Below are positions 36,868-46,200 of a DNA stretch of 64,000 nucleotides, in pieces. A program made the translations under genes and the position numbers. Position 1 is the first letter of the stretch. Each line of letters begins with the position of its first letter. The notes below the pieces were generated by a model. That model saw only the letters and a list, made by a program, of their open reading frames with translations. It searched no databases and was not told where the DNA came from. Source of the stretch: Halobacillus massiliensis (GTDB lineage Bacteria > Bacillota > Bacilli > Bacillales > Halobacillaceae); assembly GCF_900166625.1 (NCBI RefSeq), contig NZ_LT800499.1, positions 3,876,540-3,940,539 on the forward strand, given 5' to 3'.

Positions 36868-37014
36868 GAAAATGACCACCTCCTTTGGAAATAATTTCTT
36901 ATGATAATTATACGATACATACATCCAATCGTTTCAATAAAAAATGTAAAGTTGAATTGACTTTATGTTAAGTTGAGTTTACACTAAAATCAATAAAAGT
37001 AAAGTTGGTTGAAT

Positions 37015-37221
37015 ATGAATTTATCAAATCGAGTTAAAGAAGTACGAATTCAGAAAGGATGGACTCAAGCAGAGCTGGCGAAAGCAGTGGAAGTATCGCG
37101 ACAGACGATTCATGCATTGGAAAAGGGAGATTATATTCCCTCCTTATTGCTTGGTATGAGGATGGCTAAAGTCTTTGATTTACACGTGGAAGAAATCTTT
37201 ACTCTGGAGGACGAGCGATGA
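37015..37221 (+). CDS. XRE-family regulator (Cro/CI-type HTH)
   Basis: A 68-residue DNA-binding protein that is essentially one helix-turn-helix domain: VKEVRIQKGWTQAELAKAVE, then VSRQTIHALEKGDYIPS. It is typical of small YozG-like regulators paired with a membrane protein. The stop overlaps the next gene by 4 bases (ATGA). Upstream repeats of AGTTGA (about 36952-37007) may be its own operator. A TTG at 37009 is an alternative start. Confidence 0.85.
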   Translation: MNLSNRVKEVRIQKGWTQAELAKAVEVSRQTIHALEKGDYIPSLLLGMRMAKVFDLHVEEIFTLEDER

Positions 37222-37688
37222 GTACGAATAAAAATGCAGTGATTACCATTACTTTGATTGTTTTATTCGGATGGGCGTTAACTTCATTATACAGCGCGCA
37301 AATGCAGTTTGCAGAAATTTTAAAGGGACCGGACCACCCATGGGAAATTAATATTCCCATCTTCCCTCTTCTGACTTTTTTTGTAGTTGGAGGTGTTCTG
37401 ACCTTTATGACTTACTTTAAAAATAGCAAGAAGCAGCATTCCTGGAAACAGGCCGCACTGCTCCCCCCGGAGTTAGAAGAAAGCGATGAACGTGAACGTC
37501 ATTTAACAGGGAAAGCGTGTCGGAGCTCCTATGTGGCCATGTGGTATGTCTCTCCTGTCGCTGCTGCATTACTGCTTTTATATCCGATAGTGATCGACTT
37601 TATGCCCTATTACCCGATATTTGTGATCCTTATGATTCCTATCGTTCAGACTCTTACTTATTTCATTAGCTGGAAGAGAAATTATTAA
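37218..37688 (+). CDS. Membrane protein coupled to the XRE regulator (DUF2178-like)
   Basis: A 156-residue protein with four helices and a central cytoplasmic segment ELEESDERERHLTGKACRSS, reminiscent of DUF2178-type proteins that accompany XRE regulators. Translationally coupled to the regulator. Role unknown; stress or antimicrobial sensing is only a guess. Confidence 0.72.
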   Translation: MSTNKNAVITITLIVLFGWALTSLYSAQMQFAEILKGPDHPWEINIPIFPLLTFFVVGGVLTFMTYFKNSKKQHSWKQAALLPPELEESDERERHLTGKACRSSYVAMWYVSPVAAALLLLYPIVIDFMPYYPIFVILMIPIVQTLTYFISWKRNY

Positions 37689-37734
37689 AGGCTATAAAAG
37701 CAATAAGTTTGCTAGTACAACAGTAGATCGCAAA

Positions 37735-37800
37735 TCTCCGTTTGACTGAATACAAGGATGAGGCCTGGGGGCAACGGTGAGCTTCCCCAGGCTAAAGACT
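37735..37800. repeat. Decayed fragment of the interspersed repeat family
   Basis: Contains CTCCGTTTG, then GGCCTGGGGGCAACGGTGAG and CTTCCCCAGGC, resembling the left end and interior of copy B at 49737. Truncated and degenerate. It lies in the intergenic space between convergent genes. Confidence 0.45.
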
Positions 37801-37863
37801 TCCGGTCTCTAATTAAACAAAATAAAAACACTCAAATCACTGGAGATTCAAGTGTTCACCGTA

Positions 37864-38559
37864 TTATCTGAATAAAGCCAGAAACCGTTCAAGCTTCCCC
37901 TTTGGTTTGACCGAGTCTTCCAGACGCTGATTAAATTCGTTTTGGGACTGCCATTCCTTTCTTTGCTCATCCCTCATCTGCAGCAACTCCTGTTTTAACG
38001 CTTCACTTCTCTCTCTTTCCTGCTCAAGCAGGGCTTCATAGTGATTTCTCTGCTGCTCTGCTAATTTCTCGATATTGGTGGAGGTTTTCTGTGCAAAATT
38101 CCCCACTCCAGAACTGATGACATGGTGGTCCTGTTGAAGACGGGCTACCTTTGTCTTCAGTTCACTCATATCGTTAGACAGCTGGACATTTAATTCTCTT
38201 GCTGCTGCCAGTTCACTCATTAAGGCTTGAAAGAATTCACTAAACTGGGACGGATCCTGAAGAGATTGGTCATATGTATCCGCAGCTGTCAGTTCTGTCG
38301 GATGCTGCAGCCTGTTCTGCTGCTTTTCAACCAGTTCTTTCGCCGTATCGTCCTGGGGCTTCTCCGTGTCACGGATCGCTATTAAAGCCTCAATATCTGA
38401 ACCGACAAAAATTCGGCGGTCGCCGTCTTTGAAGAATTCATATCCATTCCTTTCAAGTATCTGCCCATATCTTCGAACCGTTGCTGTAGCGATTCCTATA
38501 TCTTCTGCTACTTCTTTAGTAGAGAAAGCTCGCTCATTGGGTTGTATATCGTGTCGCAT
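37864..38559 (-). CDS. MerR-type HTH protein with coiled coil
   Basis: A 231-residue protein with an N-terminal MerR/RacA-like helix-turn-helix (FSTKEVAEDIGIATATVRRY, then GQILERNGYEF) and a long Gln/Glu-rich coiled coil (about 105-215) ending in a basic tail (LERFLALFR). AAAGGAGG precedes the ATG. It resembles plasmid or chromosome anchoring proteins and DUF3967-type regulators more than classic MerR sensors: no metal ligands are visible. Role in DNA organisation or regulation is inferred only. Confidence 0.7.
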   Translation of the reverse strand: MRHDIQPNERAFSTKEVAEDIGIATATVRRYGQILERNGYEFFKDGDRRIFVGSDIEALIAIRDTEKPQDDTAKELVEKQQNRLQHPTELTAADTYDQSLQDPSQFSEFFQALMSELAAARELNVQLSNDMSELKTKVARLQQDHHVISSGVGNFAQKTSTNIEKLAEQQRNHYEALLEQERERSEALKQELLQMRDEQRKEWQSQNEFNQRLEDSVKPKGKLERFLALFR

Positions 38560-38704
38560 ATCGGGCCTCCTTTCCTAAAATAATGAAGGTTTTTTAGAAA
38601 TTTTTCAAGATAAATTGGTAGCGTTGCACAGATTAAATCAATGAATTTAATAGGGAATTGGTTTCAGTAATTTGGTGAATAATGTATAAAAAGGAGGAAT
38701 AACT

Positions 38705-39013
38705 ATGTCAGACTTTGAAGAAATTTATAATCAGTACAAACAGCAGGGCGAACAAAATGCAGCACAGGAGCAGGCAAATCAGCCTCAGCAGGGCCAGGAA
38801 CAAATCGTTGCTGTGAGAAAAAACGACGATGGAGATATTATTGCAGTTAAAACAAACAGCGGACGTGAGCTGGATTATGTCTCGGCTTTAAATGAAGCCA
38901 AGCAGGGAAATCTTGCCCATGTAGATGTTTTCCATAAATACGGCCGTGATATCCTGCGCAGTGAACCAGATGGTATTAAAGAAAACAACTTAGATAACCT
39001 TCCAAACTTTTAA
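38705..39013 (+). CDS. DUF3892 family protein
   Basis: A 102-residue soluble protein. A Gln-rich N-terminal linker (about 12-32) precedes the DUF3892-like core IVAVRKNDDGDIIAVKTNSG...LNEAKQGNLAHVDVF and GRDILRSEPDG. AAAGGAGG lies upstream of the ATG. Function unknown in the family. Confidence 0.75.
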   Translation: MSDFEEIYNQYKQQGEQNAAQEQANQPQQGQEQIVAVRKNDDGDIIAVKTNSGRELDYVSALNEAKQGNLAHVDVFHKYGRDILRSEPDGIKENNLDNLPNF

Positions 39014-39105
39014 ATCATGCTGCCGCCGGTATTTGTGCCGGCGGTTACTATTTTAACAGATTGAGTTTACCTCTGCTTCCCACAGGTTAATAAAGGGGGA
39101 AAGAG

Positions 39106-39516
39106 GTGAAAATATTGGTAAATTTTTTAATGATTGCGGCAATAATATTTATTCTTGTAAATCTTGTCTACTTCTTTTCCAACAAGACCTACCGGAAAAG
39201 CTATTTCAGTACTGCTCTCTTTCTTAAATTATTCTTTGTTTCTGTCGGAGTAGTTATTGGTTTTGCCTTTCTTTATTACATGATGTCTTTTAAATCTTTG
39301 GTTATAGTTGAAGGCAACGATTCCATGGCACCGGTAGACCCTTCCTTTAGTAACTTTCTTTACTTTAGTGGTGTCACGATGCTATCTGTCGGTTATGGAG
39401 ATTATGTTCCAGTCGGGCCCTCCCGCTTCTTTTCTTTAATAGAATCAAGCCTCGGGGTTCTTCTTCCTACAGCCTATTTTATGAAAGCACTGGATTCATC
39501 TAAAGATGAGGAATAA
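39106..39516 (+). CDS. Small two-pore-type potassium channel (Ion_trans_2)
   Basis: A 136-residue protein starting at GTG with AAAGGGGG upstream. An N-terminal helix (1-23) is followed by the outer helix, the pore loop with potassium selectivity filter SVGYGDYVP and the inner helix (FFSLIESSLGVLLPTAYFMK). No RCK/TrkA domain follows, so it is a minimal channel; four subunits would form the pore. It may serve potassium homeostasis during osmotic stress. Confidence 0.88.
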   Translation: MKILVNFLMIAAIIFILVNLVYFFSNKTYRKSYFSTALFLKLFFVSVGVVIGFAFLYYMMSFKSLVIVEGNDSMAPVDPSFSNFLYFSGVTMLSVGYGDYVPVGPSRFFSLIESSLGVLLPTAYFMKALDSSKDEE

Positions 39517-39532
39517 CAAAAAGGATATATGA

Positions 39533-39568
39533 AAAGACGCTCATCTCAATGGATAAGCGTCTTTTTTT
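39533..39568 (+). terminator. Terminator between convergent channel and dehydrogenase genes
   Basis: AAAGACGCT...AGCGTCTTT followed by a run of T. Confidence 0.75.
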
Positions 39569-39579
39569 TAAACTATCTC

Positions 39580-40797
39580 TTAATTTTTCAGCAATCCATG
39601 AGGGTCGAGAACGAACTTCTTCGCCACACCGGAATCAAATTCTTCATAGCCGCGCGGGGCATCCTCGAGGCTGATGACCGTAGCATTTACGGCTTTTGCA
39701 ATTTGAGCTTTTTCCTTTAAGATCGCCATCATTAAGCCTCTGTGATATTTCATAACAGGAGTCTGTCCTGTTACAAAGGTTTGGGCTTTAGCCCAGCCTA
39801 AGCCAAAATCAAGTTTCAGAGAACCACGCCGTGCATCTTCATCGGATGCTCCCGGATCTTCGGTTACATAAAGGCCGGGGATGCCGAGGCCTCCGCCTGC
39901 TTTGGTGGCTTTCATAATGGAGTTAAGTACGGTGGCCGGTGCCTCCTGATGGTCATGTCCGTGCGCTTCGAATCCAACACAATCCACGGCAACATCGACT
40001 TCTGGAACGCCAAGGATCTGATCAATTTGTTCAGATATGTCATCATGTTCGCTTATGTTTATCGTTTCACAGCCGAAGCTTCTTGCCTGCTGCAGTCTTT
40101 CTTCAATTAAATCACCGACAATTACGACAGAAGCTCCCAGCAGCTGAGCGGAGTGGGCGGCCGCCAGTCCTACAGGCCCAGCCCCTGCAATGTAAACTGT
40201 TGATCCAATTTTAACGCCGCCTGTATAAGCTCCGTGAAAACCTGTCGGGAAAATATCAGAAAGCATCGTCAAATCAAGCATTTTATCCATTGCTTCATCT
40301 TTATCGGGGAACTTCAGGCACTGGAAGTCAGCATAAGGAACCATTACATATTCTGCCTGTCCTCCGACCCATCCGCCCATATCTACATAGCCGTAAGCTG
40401 AGCCTGGCCGATCTGGATTTACGTTCAGGCAGATATGAGTTTTCTGTTCTTTACAGTTGACGCAGCGTCCACAGGCAATGTTAAAAGGAACAGACACTAA
40501 GTCTCCCTTTTTAATAAACTCGACATCGCGCCCTGTGTCAATGACTTCTCCCGTGATTTCGTGGCCAAGCACGAGACCTTCAGGTGCCGTTGTCCTCCCT
40601 CTGACCATGTGCTGATCACTTCCGCAAATATTGGTGGATACAACTTTTAAAATCACTCCATGATCACAGTGCCGCCCCACGTTCTGAGGGTTTACTCCAG
40701 GTCCATCCTTCAAGACCAGCTCAGGAAATTCGATATCTTTCACTGTTACTCCGCCATTACCTGTATAAGCTACTGCCCGGTTATTCGTCAAATCCAT
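39580..40797 (-). CDS. fdhA: Glutathione-independent formaldehyde dehydrogenase (FdhA-like zinc ADH)
   Basis: A 405-residue zinc-dependent medium-chain dehydrogenase. It has the catalytic-zinc region ICGSDQHMVRGRT and GLVLGHEITGEV, structural-zinc cysteines (IACGRCVNCKEQKTHIC), and Rossmann motif IAGAGPVGLAAAHSAQLLGA. The long insertion and tail (YGYVDMGGWVGGQAEYV, KYHRGLMMAI) are characteristic of Pseudomonas-type FdhA, which oxidises formaldehyde with tightly bound NAD and may dismute aldehydes. A cre-like site lies just upstream. Close relatives act on other aldehydes. Confidence 0.85.
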   Translation of the reverse strand: MDLTNNRAVAYTGNGGVTVKDIEFPELVLKDGPGVNPQNVGRHCDHGVILKVVSTNICGSDQHMVRGRTTAPEGLVLGHEITGEVIDTGRDVEFIKKGDLVSVPFNIACGRCVNCKEQKTHICLNVNPDRPGSAYGYVDMGGWVGGQAEYVMVPYADFQCLKFPDKDEAMDKMLDLTMLSDIFPTGFHGAYTGGVKIGSTVYIAGAGPVGLAAAHSAQLLGASVVIVGDLIEERLQQARSFGCETINISEHDDISEQIDQILGVPEVDVAVDCVGFEAHGHDHQEAPATVLNSIMKATKAGGGLGIPGLYVTEDPGASDEDARRGSLKLDFGLGWAKAQTFVTGQTPVMKYHRGLMMAILKEKAQIAKAVNATVISLEDAPRGYEEFDSGVAKKFVLDPHGLLKN

Positions 40798-41133
40798 CTA
40801 CCTCCCGCTTAATTTTGGTAACGCTTACAAAAAAGCCATAAGAGTTTTGGGCTAACAACGCGGCACCGCCCTCCCCTGTCTTAAGTCAAATTGCCCAATC
40901 TTTCTACATTTTCCCCTTCCTTTTTTTCCCTAAACTTTACAGTTCCTTATTAAAAAGACTTTTGACAACTTTTTCTTGGAACGTGTCGCTTTTTAAGGAA
41001 CACCTTCTTACATATAAAGAGCTGTAAAATCAACTATAATAGAAGAAATACTTTTTAAAATTTTAACTGCCCATATCTTTTTTTCTTTCTTAATCGTTTA
41101 AGGGATAGAGAGGAACTTAAAGGAGTGAGGACC
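40798..41133. other. Intergenic promoter region of fdhA and the sigma-factor gene
   Basis: A 336-bp AT-rich gap between divergent genes. It contains the cre-like site near 40816 and, close to the sigma gene, TATAAT-like sequence around 41034 and a TTGGAACGTGTCG phrase at about 40975 that could be an ECF-type autoregulatory promoter. No ORF. Confidence 0.35.
40816..40829. promoter_or_regulatory. cre-like site before fdhA
   Basis: TTGGTAACGCTTACA (from 40815) matches WTGNAANCGNWNNCW at 14 of 15 positions and lies about 20 bases upstream of the fdhA start. Confidence 0.4.
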
Positions 41134-41796
41134 ATGCATGCCAGGCCTGGCACTAAATTATGCTTAGATCCGAAGGAAAATAAAGACCTCTATTTTAAGT
41201 TAAGCCGCTACTGTTTCTTTTTGTCTCAAAACAAATGGGATGGTGAGGATCTTGCTCAGGAAACAATAGCAAAGGCACTAAACCATTACGGCCATAACAT
41301 GGAGTTTACAAGTGCGTTATTGAAAAAAATCGCCCGTAACCTATGGTTAGATCAGCGTCAGAAGCAAAGCCGTGAACATATAGGGTATGCATCTGAAGAA
41401 AAGATCCCCGAAAATGTCCTTGCAGATTCTGGTCTTTTGGAAAAAGTAGTGGCCTCCCTGACCTCAAAGCAAGCGGTCATATTATCATTGAAAGACGGAT
41501 TTCATTTTAAAATAGCAGAAGTTGCCGAAATTATGGGTATGTCCGAGACCGGGGTTAAAGCAGCGATCAATCGGGCAAGAAAAAGACTGACAACAACTGA
41601 AGTAAATGAAGAAGCATCTGTTATACAGATTGTAGAATCATCAGACGTGATTTCAGACGTTCTCATTCAGTCAATTCGCTCAAATGATCCTTCCCAGCTG
41701 ATTAAACAGATTCCAGCCTTATTCCCAGAGTCACAGGAGCCTACGCTTAAACTCATGGCTTCCTCTCCTTCGAGTTCCCTCTTAATGGCCGCCTAG
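41134..41796 (+). CDS. ECF-type RNA polymerase sigma factor with C-terminal extension
   Basis: About 220 residues from the ATG at 41134 (AAAGGAG eight bases upstream). Region 2 has WDGEDLAQETIAKALNHY; region 4 has LTSKQAVILSLKDGFHFKIA and EVAEIMGMSETGVKAAINRA. A tail of about 65 residues follows region 4 (VIQIVESSDVISDV...LFPESQEPTLKLM), longer than minimal ECFs. No anti-sigma gene is adjacent; instead a clpP paralogue follows after 25 bases, so control by proteolysis or of proteolysis is conceivable. Target promoters unknown. Confidence 0.82.
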   Translation: MHARPGTKLCLDPKENKDLYFKLSRYCFFLSQNKWDGEDLAQETIAKALNHYGHNMEFTSALLKKIARNLWLDQRQKQSREHIGYASEEKIPENVLADSGLLEKVVASLTSKQAVILSLKDGFHFKIAEVAEIMGMSETGVKAAINRARKRLTTTEVNEEASVIQIVESSDVISDVLIQSIRSNDPSQLIKQIPALFPESQEPTLKLMASSPSSSLLMAA

Positions 41797-41821
41797 GCTG
41801 TAAACGAAGGAGGAAGATACT

Positions 41822-42406
41822 ATGTCTTTAATTCCATATGTCATTGAACAGTCGAGACACGGTGAGCGTTCCTATGATATATACTCAAGACTTTTAAGAG
41901 ACCGAATTGTAATGGTCAGCGATGAAATCAATGACCAAATGGCGAACACCATTGTCGCCCAGCTGCTCTTTTTAGCAGCAGATGACCCGGATAAGGATGT
42001 TTCCATTTATATTAACAGTCCAGGAGGTTCAACTTCCGCTGGCTTTTCCATCCTGGACACGATGCAGTACATTAAACCGGACATTCGTACGATCTGTACA
42101 GGGATGGCAGCCTCCTTTGGTGCAATGCTTCTTTTAGCAGGAACAAAAGGAAAGCGCTACGCTCTACCGAACAGCGAAATTATGCTGCATCAGCCGCTTG
42201 GCGGAGCTCGTGGCCAGGCGACGGACATCGAAATCTCTGCCAAACGAATTTTGAAACTGCGCGAGAAGATAAATGAAATGATTGCAGAACGAACCGGTCA
42301 GCCGCTCGAAAAAGTAGCGGTGGACACGGACAGAGACTATTTTCTCAGTGCGTCAGAAGCAAAGGAATATGGGATAATTGATGAAATCATCCAGTCACAG
42401 AAATAA
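41822..42406 (+). CDS. clpP: ATP-dependent Clp protease proteolytic subunit (probable paralogue)
   Basis: A 194-residue serine peptidase subunit of the Clp protease. Catalytic triad S98 (GMAASFGA), H123 (IMLHQPLGG) and D172 (DTDRD). Length and sequence are those of a full ClpP. Because it lies behind an ECF sigma gene, not in the usual ClpP context, it may be a second ClpP; this cannot be checked in the window. GGAGGAAG precedes the ATG, and a terminator ends the sigma-clpP pair. Confidence 0.93.
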   Translation: MSLIPYVIEQSRHGERSYDIYSRLLRDRIVMVSDEINDQMANTIVAQLLFLAADDPDKDVSIYINSPGGSTSAGFSILDTMQYIKPDIRTICTGMAASFGAMLLLAGTKGKRYALPNSEIMLHQPLGGARGQATDIEISAKRILKLREKINEMIAERTGQPLEKVAVDTDRDYFLSASEAKEYGIIDEIIQSQK

Positions 42407-42440
42407 GAAAACGGCAGTCCATTATGGCTGCCGTTTTCTT
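42406..42440 (+). terminator. Terminator after clpP
   Basis: GAAAACGGCAG...CTGCCGTTTTC hairpin, usable in both directions. Confidence 0.75.
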
Positions 42441-42735
42441 AATAAAATCCTTCTATTCCTGTTTCTTCAAACACCTTCCAATGACCATTCATCATGGAAG
42501 TATAATTTCTCATAAGAATGTAACTCTTCTCTTCGGTTTGAATGAAGTATGTATCGGAACCCCGATAATCTATGTCTATCACCTTTTGTCCTTTAAAAGA
42601 ATCATCCTCATCTAAAAATTCTTCCACTGCTTTTTTCTCATTAAATTCTTGGATCAGGCTGTATGGGCCGAAAATGGCTACGGCCGCTATTATGATTACC
42701 GAGATTCCTATGGTGAACCAATGTTTTGCTTTCAC
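42439..42735 (-). CDS. Hypothetical single-pass membrane protein
   Basis: A 98-residue protein with one N-terminal helix (residues 6-29) and an extracytoplasmic acidic domain (FLDEDDSFKGQKVIDIDY...YILMRNYTSMMNGHW). Follows the lipoprotein gene by 12 bases. No family recognised. Confidence 0.65.
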   Translation of the reverse strand: MKAKHWFTIGISVIIIAAVAIFGPYSLIQEFNEKKAVEEFLDEDDSFKGQKVIDIDYRGSDTYFIQTEEKSYILMRNYTSMMNGHWKVFEETGIEGFY

Positions 42736-42747
42736 TTTCGCTCTCCT

Positions 42748-43212
42748 TTATCTATCTAATAAAACTTCTGTCTTACTCTTTTCTATAAGCTGCTTCGCTT
42801 CTTCCTCACTGCCTAGATTCTCTAAATTTCCAAGCTTACTTGCCTGATCTCTCGTTATTTTATATTCCTGATCTTCAAATTCAAAAGCCACCCACTTGGC
42901 GTTCTCGACAGTAGCAAATAAGATCACACCATTATAGACAGCGGTCTCCTTATACTCGGAATCATTGAAACCTTCATATGTCAAAGTCATCCCAAAAGGC
43001 TCTTCTTTCGTCTGCAGATGAAGCTCTTTAAAAGATTCACTGTGGGAAAGTAGATGGATAATGGCAAGAACGGAGCTATTATCCCCGATTAAAGCCCCTT
43101 GGTAATCAAACACATCTTCCTTTGACTCACTGTTTACGTTCAAAGCCTGACATCCGCTGATTAATAATATAGCCAGTATTCCAACTAAAAGATATGGCTT
43201 AAATAGTTTCAT
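42748..43212 (-). CDS. Lipoprotein, DUF4825-like
   Basis: About 154 residues from the ATG at 43212, which has GGGAGGGA upstream; the longer frame to 43278 has no such site. A lipobox LLISGC lies near residue 21, so the mature protein would be anchored at Cys. The FDYQGALIGDNSSVLAIIHL segment resembles DUF4825 proteins. It precedes the 98-residue membrane protein in a probable two-gene unit. Confidence 0.75.
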   Translation of the reverse strand: MKLFKPYLLVGILAILLISGCQALNVNSESKEDVFDYQGALIGDNSSVLAIIHLLSHSESFKELHLQTKEEPFGMTLTYEGFNDSEYKETAVYNGVILFATVENAKWVAFEFEDQEYKITRDQASKLGNLENLGSEEEAKQLIEKSKTEVLLDR

Positions 43213-43287
43213 ATAATCCCTCCCGTATGATTCCCCAGCTTGTAAATATTCAGTAAGTAAACAAGCAGCGCTCTCCACACCGCTTGT

Positions 43288-46200
43288 TTAATCCCATTTC
43301 TTAAAGGCAAGCCACAGCCGTTTCATCTTCTTAGCTACCGGTTTGTTTGATGAATCATTCTGCTGCTTCTGCCACTCATTATAACTGGCAATACCGATAA
43401 GCAGGAAGCCTGCGAACAGAAGATATACCCACCACGGAAGATTGCCCCAGTAAGGTCTCGTCTGATAGAGTACGTTGAAAATGAGCACTCCCATCCCTAC
43501 AAAGAAGTAGGACTTCATACGAAGCTGCATACCGGCAATCATTGAAATCAGCGACAGTCCGCCAATGATCCAGGCATCCCAGATGGTATGGCTCTGTATC
43601 GCATCGACAACAAGATAAGCCGCAATTAAAAGCACAGCTCCAAATTGGATATAATACATAGCAGATGCGAACTCCTGCCACGTTTTCTTTCTCATCAGCG
43701 CAAGAACTCCAAGAAGCGGAAGCACTTGCAGCTCAGCTTGTATTAAATCTGGAATATAGGTTTGATAGTCATGAAGGAGCAGCAGGTAAACAATATACAA
43801 ACTTGCCGCTCCGCCCGTATTGAAAACTTTATCTACATAAGGCTGAGCCCATTTGACCGCATTGACAAAGAACCAGATACTGAGAAGCACGACTGGAAGG
43901 ACACGCAGCCAGACGTTTTCCTCCCAGATGACAAGATAATTCAAATAAGCGATGTACAGAAGGGCTATCCAGGAATAGGCGTCGGCCCGGTTTCCTGGAC
44001 CAGCGAGAAGCTTATGAAAGTAACGACCGGCTGCCAGAAGAATAAGAGAAAATCCCGATAGCGCTATAATGTACAGGACACGATCCCAGTCGGCTCCCGC
44101 CTTTTCCCATAAAACCAATGTTAAAAACAGTGGAATCAACCGGATGATGGACCAGTCCCGTTTGTGTAAAAAGAATAAAATCAACAGAACATAGCCGAAT
44201 GAAAGGATCCAGTCATATCCTAGCCACCAGCCTTCTCTCTCAGCAATTAAATACAATCCAAGGATGGAAAAGGGCACGATGTACCAGTCGATTCGTTTTT
44301 TCCAAACGTGTGGAACAGCTGCCCATATTCCCGTAATAAGAACACTTGTGACGAGGAAAATATAAATTGCCGATACAGATTGTAACAGGTTATAAAAATC
44401 GCTCATTGTTAAGAGAAGCAGGAACAGCGTCGTCAATGCGGCATACAGCATCAGCTTAATTTTCCATTCACTTCCCGCGGTCAGTGCGCTGTAGCTGTAT
44501 AGACTCAAAGGAACGAGTAAAAGGAAAGGACTTACCGACTCATTTCCAATCTGATTGAGCAGCAATAAAGCGATAATCAGCGGCTGAATACCATGGCCAA
44601 GCCAGTAAAAGTACGGCCGCATCCCCTTCCATTTTTTCTCGCCCCATTCCCCAAGCCATAATAAGACGACAGGCGCAAAAGCCATATAAATAAGAAAAGC
44701 ATTAAAGGTCGTAATATTTATCGTATCTAAGAGCGAAATATAGAAACCAAGGACAGTTACAGAGACAAATCCCCAAAGAATCTTATAACTGACGAACTGA
44801 ACGAGCCAATACATTACCCCTATTCCAATCAGCAGCAGCAGCGGTCTGATGAAAACCGTATCTGTCTGATGAGGATTGATCAATAAGAGCATCGCTAAAA
44901 TATACGTTCCCTGACCGGTGTAAAACGCGGCTGTTGAAAGTCCTTCTTCCATTGCCTTTTTCCAGCCTATATGAACGGCTAATAATATCAAGCCTGTTAA
45001 TGCCAGGTGAAAAGGCAGGGCTAAACCGTCTTCATAAGCAGGTATCCAGCGGACCAGGGGCATATATAAAACAGCGGCTGCCAGCAGCCAGGAAATCGGC
45101 TGAATCCATATCGCTGTCCTTTTAATATCCTCGATCTCTGTTTTCCTTTTTGTTACGTACGCTAAAATACCGAGAGAGAAAAACATAAATGAGCTGTATC
45201 CATATAAATGTTCATTAGTACCGTAAATAAGTGAACAACCTAATACTAGGGCAGACGCATAAAAAGTGCTTTCTTTAACAGCTTTTAACCAGCGGTTCTC
45301 CGCCCATAACCCCGGATAGATGAGGGTGATCGATGCTGTCAAAAACATAAATAGAAAGAGTGGACCGAATTCCGTCAGTTCCCACAGCTGCCATATCGTA
45401 ATAAAGAAAAACAGAGGTGTCATATATTGAAAAACCGGATATTTCGTTAAGTTGGAAAGCAGCAGGTAGTTCGCTGTAATAATGGCATAAGCCGTGAGCA
45501 GCAGCCACGATTCAACTTCCCCTCTTAGCAAAATACTTTCATAGCTGATATAAAAAAATGCACAACACGAAACGACACCACTCGTGTAACGGAACACTTT
45601 TTCTACAAAGGTATGATTTTTAAAGGCGTATGCAAATCCTAAATAAATCAGGCCGGCCAGCGCGTAAACAACAGCGTCTACTGATAGCAGCGGCGAATGC
45701 TCAACGAGCTGATAAACGGCATAAACGATCATCACTGAAAAAACAAACTGATATTCCTTCGTTCTGTAGACAAACACCATCGCCATATAGATACTTGCCG
45801 TTAAAAGCAAATTAAAGCTGTAAAAGACTTCACTTTCGAAGAAGAACAGCATTAAGAGCGTGGACAGCACTAAGTTGAGCTGCGCGTACAGAGGCACTTC
45901 TTTCATAAAAATCGCAAGCTTCCCGTTATGACGGTAACGAACATACGCAAGGAGCAGTGTCGCATTAAACAACATAAGCAACATGTAAAATGCATCAACA
46001 GACAGCGGCAGAGCTCCAAGTGCAAAACCAGCGGTCAGCGATAAAAATACGAGTGAAATCCAAACATACAGACGGGAGTTGTGAGAAAACGCAATCCGAA
46101 TGTATAGCGGCAATGGAAGCAATGTTCCCATTAATCCTAGAAGATATCGTCCTTCTCCAAATAGGGAGAAATAGTTTCCAAACAACTCAAAATAGCCAAT

